Source: Virgibacillus indicus
GTDB lineage: Bacteria > Bacillota > Bacilli > Bacillales > Amphibacillaceae
Assembly: GCF_002266285.1 (NCBI RefSeq)
Contig: NZ_NPMS01000008.1
Span: 81,987-145,986, forward strand
Direction of reading: 5' to 3'
Length of the DNA stretch: 64,000 nt
Part shown: positions 60,082 to 64,000 of the stretch, one piece after another
Numbering within the stretch: position 1 is the stretch's first letter
Layout: each line of letters starts with the position of its first letter
Notes under the pieces: generated by a model
Databases searched by the model: none
Seen by the model: only the letters and a program-made list of their open reading frames with translations
What the model was told of the DNA's origin: nothing
Translations under genes and position numbers: made by a program

Positions 60082-61806
60082 TTAAAAATGGACCCGCACC
60101 CACTTTCTCACACTATTAATAAGCCAGACACCGGAGCAATTTTCCAGTTCCTGCTTCAAAATCTTTCTTTCCTCAATCGTGCCATCCTCTATCAATTTCT
60201 TTCGGTATGTGCCTGCCAATAGACCACATTCTACTGGTGGAGTATAGAGTTTGCCATCAAGCTCTACGACGGCATTTCCGGTGGTAAATTCCGTAATCTC
60301 TCCATTTTTATTCCATAGTAATACATCAAAGACAGCTGCATGCGGCTCCTTCAAATTCTCATAAACGGAACGGTTTGTTGTTTTATGGTAGAGAAAAACA
60401 TCGTGCTGATCAATTGGATTGTCTGCAAGTGCTGCTTTCTGAGGCCCTTGAAATAAAGCTGCTTTACTTCCTTCCAGCCTATAGCTGCCGTCTTTTTCCA
60501 CGAGTAAACGCACCTTCCAGTAATTATTGGAATGATCCTTTGCAAATTCCAGCAGCTCCTCCTTAATAGATTCGATCTCTATGTTAATTTGAAAGTAAGC
60601 CGCGGACTGCTGCAATCGATTCAGATGGTTTTCCAGCACCAAATATTTTCCATCAATTAGTCCAAGGGATTCCAGCAGCTCGAAGTCATTCGTTTCGCTG
60701 TTTAGAATTTTTGCCTTTGTTAAAACTTCCACATATTCCTCTTTATTGGATGAATCCCAGGTAATCCCACCGCCAACCCCGTACTGGGCATTGCCTTTTT
60801 TGTTATCGATAATTACGGTTCGGATAGGGACATTGAATATTGCTTCTCCCTTAGGAGTAATATAGCCGATCGCACCACAGTATACTTCCCTTGGTGCTTC
60901 TTCCAGCTCATTAATAATGTTCATTGTGCTGACCTTTGGTGCTCCAGTAATTGAACCGCAGGGGAACAGTGCCTGAAAAACATCTGATATTCCTTTGTCC
61001 TCGGCTATTTCAGCAGTTACTTCTGAAGTCATCTGGAATAGGGTAGGATATTTTTCAATCGAAAATAGCCTGGGGACTTTTACTGTTCCGGGATTGGCAA
61101 TTACGCCTAAATCATTACGCAATAAATCAACAATCATTACGTTTTCAGCCCGATTTTTTTCGGAATGATAGAGCCAGTCTGCATTATTATTGTCTTCTTC
61201 CTTCGACTTCCCTCTGCCAATTGTTCCTTTCATTGGTTTCGTCGTAATTTTTCTATCCTTAAAATGGAAAAATAATTCAGGAGAAGCGGATAGGATCGTG
61301 AAATCACCAATATCAAGGTAGGCACAATAATTCGAGACCTGAGCTCTTGTTAAATGATTATAGTAAGAAATGCTGTCACCGCTAAAATTAGAATTCATTC
61401 GAATCGTATAATTTACCTGGTATGTATCTCCGTTTTCAATAGAGTGTTTAATCTTGGATAAATCCCTGTTATACTTTTCAATTGTTGTATTGGAGAGCCA
61501 TTCCGTTGTATGAAAAGGCTGGCTGCTTGTGAGTGCTTCCTCTTTTGCTTCTTCAAAAACCCCAAACCAAACAAGTGGCATCTCAGGATTATGATGTACG
61601 GTTAAAGCAGAATCGAATGCCGGTGCTGCTTCATATGAAATATATCCTGCTGCATAATAGCCATCATCAACAGCCTCTTGTATTTGTTTTAATGCTGGAA
61701 GTACTTCTTCTATTGAAATCGCTTTAATAATTTTCAGTGGATTTGTAAATTGCAAAGGGTTTTTATTTTCGTTGGCAGTAAAGTCAAAATGAAGGATTGG
61801 ATTCAT
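60082..61806 (-). CDS. pabBC: Fused aminodeoxychorismate synthase component I / lyase (PabB-PabC)
   Basis: 574-residue fusion for p-aminobenzoate, hence folate, synthesis. Residues 1 to about 355 are a chorismate-binding domain with KPMKGTIGRG (PabB's Lys motif) and PCGSITGAPKVSTM. Residues about 370-574 are a class IV PLP fold, 4-amino-4-deoxychorismate lyase (NHLNRLQQSA, the GNAVVELDGKLYTPPVECGLLAGTYR block in pieces). The glutamine amidotransferase PabA is not adjacent. The fusion differs from the separate pabB, pabA and pabC genes of B. subtilis and is inserted between perR and ygzB. Confidence 0.88.
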   Translation of the reverse strand: MNPILHFDFTANENKNPLQFTNPLKIIKAISIEEVLPALKQIQEAVDDGYYAAGYISYEAAPAFDSALTVHHNPEMPLVWFGVFEEAKEEALTSSQPFHTTEWLSNTTIEKYNRDLSKIKHSIENGDTYQVNYTIRMNSNFSGDSISYYNHLTRAQVSNYCAYLDIGDFTILSASPELFFHFKDRKITTKPMKGTIGRGKSKEEDNNNADWLYHSEKNRAENVMIVDLLRNDLGVIANPGTVKVPRLFSIEKYPTLFQMTSEVTAEIAEDKGISDVFQALFPCGSITGAPKVSTMNIINELEEAPREVYCGAIGYITPKGEAIFNVPIRTVIIDNKKGNAQYGVGGGITWDSSNKEEYVEVLTKAKILNSETNDFELLESLGLIDGKYLVLENHLNRLQQSAAYFQINIEIESIKEELLEFAKDHSNNYWKVRLLVEKDGSYRLEGSKAALFQGPQKAALADNPIDQHDVFLYHKTTNRSVYENLKEPHAAVFDVLLWNKNGEITEFTTGNAVVELDGKLYTPPVECGLLAGTYRKKLIEDGTIEERKILKQELENCSGVWLINSVRKWVRVHF

Positions 61807-61842
61807 TGTGAGCTCCTTTCAATCAGAAATCTGTCCATACAA

Positions 61843-61923
61843 AAAGCTGTTCAATAAAGGGATGACTATATTTATGCCGTATGTTGCAGATAAACAAAGT
61901 AGTCAGCTCTTATGAACAGCTTT
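61843..61923 (-). terminator. Long structured terminator between ygzB and pabBC
   Basis: AAAGCTGTTCA (61843-61853) pairs perfectly with TGAACAGCTTT (61913-61923), and an inner GACTA/TAGTC pair lies at 61864 and 61900. On the minus strand the stem is followed by TTG after TTTTT. The loop is about 59 nt, unusually long for a simple terminator. Confidence 0.55.
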
Positions 61924-61941
61924 AATCAGGATGGTATATGT

Positions 61942-62319
61942 TTATTTTGATTTGTTCGCTTCTCTTCTATATTTACGAGTATTGTATTTTTCATCAAATT
62001 CTTTGCCTTCCAGATCTTTATCAAGTGTTAATGTCTGTTTGCAATGCATACATGCATCAACTCGTCCCAGCATTTTTGTTGGTTTTTCACAGTTCGGGCA
62101 GATGATTGGGATAGCTTTCAGGGATAGTGTCCCTATCCATACATAGACCACACAGCTGAGAAGTATCATTAAAACACCAAGAATAAAGAAAATCGCTACT
62201 AACCAATCAATTCCCTTGGTTAATATACCTCCATACATAAGAAGAATTCCTGCGAAAATTAAAATCAGTGCAAAGGATCTTATTTTATTTATTTTACTTG
62301 AATACATTAGTCTTGCCAT
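61942..62319 (-). CDS. ygzB: YgzB-family membrane protein
   Basis: 125-residue protein with two hydrophobic helices (about residues 14-32 and 36-60) followed by a zinc-ribbon-like domain (CPNCEKP and CMHCKQT, two C-x2-C pairs) and a charged tail. Length, start and layout fit YgzB, which follows perR in B. subtilis. Function unknown. AAGGAGGAC precedes the ATG. Here the pabBC gene has come between perR and ygzB. Confidence 0.85.
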   Translation of the reverse strand: MARLMYSSKINKIRSFALILIFAGILLMYGGILTKGIDWLVAIFFILGVLMILLSCVVYVWIGTLSLKAIPIICPNCEKPTKMLGRVDACMHCKQTLTLDKDLEGKEFDEKYNTRKYRREANKSK

Positions 62320-62471
62320 AGTTGTCCTCCTTAAATATTACATTGGTAGTATAGCATATTTCAGAAAAAGTTTCGTTTAGGAAAAAGGATTTCACCGAAA
62401 TGTAACGAAATATATAACTATAAATAGTAAATTTGTACGTATTGAGATATAGAAAATGGAGGAAATGAATA

Positions 62472-63341
62472 ATGGAAGACTTCCTGAGGCCGATATACCA
62501 AGAATATGCAAGTAATCCAGACACATTAGGTGTTTTATTATTGGAAAAGACAAAACCAACCAGTCCGTTAACAGATAACTTTGATGTCATATTACTTATT
62601 ATTGTGAAAGAATCCACACAATCATGGAAAGTGAAGCATTATGAATTTGATGAAAAAACTGCAGCATTACATATTGTTACAGAAAATCTGCTCATGCAAT
62701 GGATTGATACAAGTGGATATCGCAGGGCAGTAGAGTGGATTATCTATGGAAAAGCAATTTTTGACCGTAATGAATATATAAGAGGCTTAAAGGATCAGCT
62801 GCGGGATTTTCCAACCGGAAAGCGGGATTTGCGCAAAGCAATCGAATTTGGCAAATTGATTAAAAGCTATAGTGAAGCGAAGGAATTATATGAATCCGAT
62901 GAATATAAAGATGCAAATAGTAAAATACTGTATTCGCTGCATTATTTAGCGAGATTGGCAGTAATCGAAAAAGGCTACTATCCTGAAGTGACTGTATGGA
63001 GCCAGGTAAAACAAATTGATTTGGAAGTTTATAAATTATATGAAGAGTTCATTGAAAGTGATGAGGAAATGGAAAAACGTATCCAGTTAATGATCATTGC
63101 GATGGATTTTGTTATCAGAAGCAGGGCAAGAGTATCTGTAAGACACTTGTTGGAAATTATGAGTACAAAAGAGGCAGCGTGGTCCTATGCGGAATTAAAG
63201 TCCATGCCGGTAATTGCACCATATACACTGGATCTGACAGCAATCATTTCTTATTTAGTGGAAAAAGAGATTCTGCTTACTGTCAGACAGGAATCAAAAG
63301 GTGCTGGACTATACCATCGAAAATACATTGTTGCCGGATAA
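62472..63341 (+). CDS. ygxA: YgxA-like nucleotidyltransferase-fold protein
   Basis: 289-residue cytosolic protein. The N-terminal 110 residues resemble a degenerate nucleotidyltransferase domain (LLLEKTKPTSPLTDNFDVILLIIV), followed by an all-helical HEPN-like segment around KLIKSYSEAKELYESDEYKDANSKILYSLHYLARL, and a C-terminal winged part. B. subtilis YgxA, of similar size, lies directly before rrnD, and here too the gene is followed by an rRNA leader. Function not known. ATGGAGGAAATG gives the ribosome site. Confidence 0.82.
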   Translation: MEDFLRPIYQEYASNPDTLGVLLLEKTKPTSPLTDNFDVILLIIVKESTQSWKVKHYEFDEKTAALHIVTENLLMQWIDTSGYRRAVEWIIYGKAIFDRNEYIRGLKDQLRDFPTGKRDLRKAIEFGKLIKSYSEAKELYESDEYKDANSKILYSLHYLARLAVIEKGYYPEVTVWSQVKQIDLEVYKLYEEFIESDEEMEKRIQLMIIAMDFVIRSRARVSVRHLLEIMSTKEAAWSYAELKSMPVIAPYTLDLTAIISYLVEKEILLTVRQESKGAGLYHRKYIVAG

Positions 63342-63514
63342 GCACACTTTCTTCTGCATTGAATAAAATTAAATGTGGTATTTCTTCTTAAGGAATGCAG
63401 TTGATGGCTTTCATTAATTCAATCCCTGGTTTTACAGGTTGTTCCTATGGGAAAGTATAAACTGAGCAGGGAATTGTAAGTCATCGAGAATAGCTCAGTT
63501 TTAATAGAACAAAG

Positions 63515-63665
63515 GCGCTGAGTGCCCATTTAACGACGTACGGACTGCGCCCCGCAGAACCAGAAAAGCTTCTGCGGGTACACCACACCAGAAAAAGTGT
63601 TTTTCCTTTTCAAGGACGGTGGGGGGAAGTCTTGGTGGTTGCTGGAGCCGAATGTGGCTTTTTAT
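63515..63665. repeat. Dispersed GC-rich repeat, inverted relative to 6785-7000
   Basis: Read on the minus strand it begins like the 6785 element (CCACATTCGGCTCCAGC, GACTTCCC then CACC) and ends GTCCGTACGTCGTTAAATGG, against GTCCGTACGTCGCTAAACAG there. An internal CCGCAGAA/TTCTGCGG hairpin is visible. It lies upstream of the rRNA promoters. The other sequence between 63342 and 63514 holds no gene I can recognise. Confidence 0.65.
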
Positions 63666-63719
63666 GCCCGATAATTAATTGCACTACAAAATACTTTTAA
63701 ATCTCTATTAAAATAATCG

Positions 63720-63834
63720 TTGACTTTGTAAATTAACCATGGTAAAGTTAAATCCGTTGCAAAAATTCTATTGGAATTAGCGACAAAAAATCAAAAATTA
63801 CTTGTTGACTTTAGTAAAGTTGATATGGTATATT
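63720..63834 (+). promoter_or_regulatory. Tandem rRNA operon promoters
   Basis: P1: TTGACT (63720-63725), 17 nt, TAAAGT (63743-63748). P2: TTGACT (63805-63810), 18 nt, TATATT (63829-63834). Two closely spaced strong SigA promoters are typical of Bacillus rrn operons. Confidence 0.7.
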
Positions 63835-64000
63835 AGTGAAGTCGCTGATTTGAGACGCGACAAAGAAATTTGCTCCTTGAAAACTGAACAAAACAACCAG
63901 TATGTCAGGAAAAACATGAACTGTTTTTTCTTTAAGAAACTCAGAAGGTAACACTTCTGAAAAGCTAAGACAATTGATGGAATTGATTGGTGTCGATTCC
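63835..64000 (+). other. 5' leader of a 16S rRNA operon (runs off the window)
   Basis: Contains TTGCTCCTTGAAAACTGAAC, the conserved Bacillaceae pre-rRNA processing segment, then a TCAGAAG/CTTCTGA hairpin near 63941-63960. The mature 16S start (GAGTTTGATC) is not yet reached at base 64000. The site equals the rrnD position after ygxA in B. subtilis. Confidence 0.75.

Noticed and set aside
63835..64000. Start of the mature 16S rRNA within the window
   Set aside because: The GAGTTTGATC start of 16S is not present; only the precursor leader is seen.

Overview
The window comes from the chromosome of a low-GC, endospore-forming, probably halotolerant Bacillaceae bacterium (Oceanobacillus/Virgibacillus/Lentibacillus-like; the genus is an inference). 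Spore genes (a gamma-type SASP, PdaA, a GerA-type receptor operon), sigma-G-like promoters, a CtsR-controlled clpE, PerR boxes and strong Shine-Dalgarno sites support this. From memory of the Bacillus subtilis 168 map, the right two thirds follow its yfj-yfk-yfh-yga segment: yfkH-like, yfkD, pdaA, yfhE, yfhF, recX, yfhH, yfhP, mutY, sspE, ntdP, ygaD, gsaB, bcp (ygaF), perR, ygzB, ygxA. The window stops in the leader of an rRNA operon, which is where rrnD lies in B. subtilis. I see no prophage, insertion sequence or CRISPR array.

Left part (1-12.7 kb): an aldehyde dehydrogenase cut by the window edge, a saccharopine-dehydrogenase-like enzyme and an IclR regulator (probably amino-acid catabolism); mreBH; a secreted CAP-domain protein; plsC, glutaminase and an SRAP protein; an AGCS symporter; a YtxH/YihY pair. 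Middle (12.7-33.5 kb): a ZosA-like P-type ATPase with a perfect PerR box; an amino-acid ABC pair lacking its ATPase; MFS, OsmC, YfkD, Na+/H+ antiporter and PdaA; an acyl-CoA synthetase; clpE with CtsR operators; two tail-to-tail GntR/ABC-transporter modules, each with a palindromic operator.

Right part (33.5-64 kb): a DnaA-box cluster, yfhE, a GNAT gene with an unusual leader that includes a tRNA-like fold, yfhF and recX, a gerA-type operon whose B gene carries an in-frame stop, the yfh-yga core, a BceRS-BceAB-type antimicrobial-peptide module inserted between gsaB and bcp, a frameshifted glutathione-independent formaldehyde dehydrogenase, a sugar transferase homologue lacking its catalytic Asp-Glu pair, perR, a fused pabB-pabC, ygzB and ygxA.

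The intergenic regions hold several families of dispersed repeats. The most striking is a palindromic array seen at two loci (4069-4232 and 49283-49447): four direct copies of a GTTGAGAG-like octamer spaced 21 nt, a 31-nt central step, then four inverted copies spaced 21 nt. The two copies share this geometry almost exactly although the DNA between octamers differs. All functional assignments rest on reading the sequence and on family knowledge; no database search was run.
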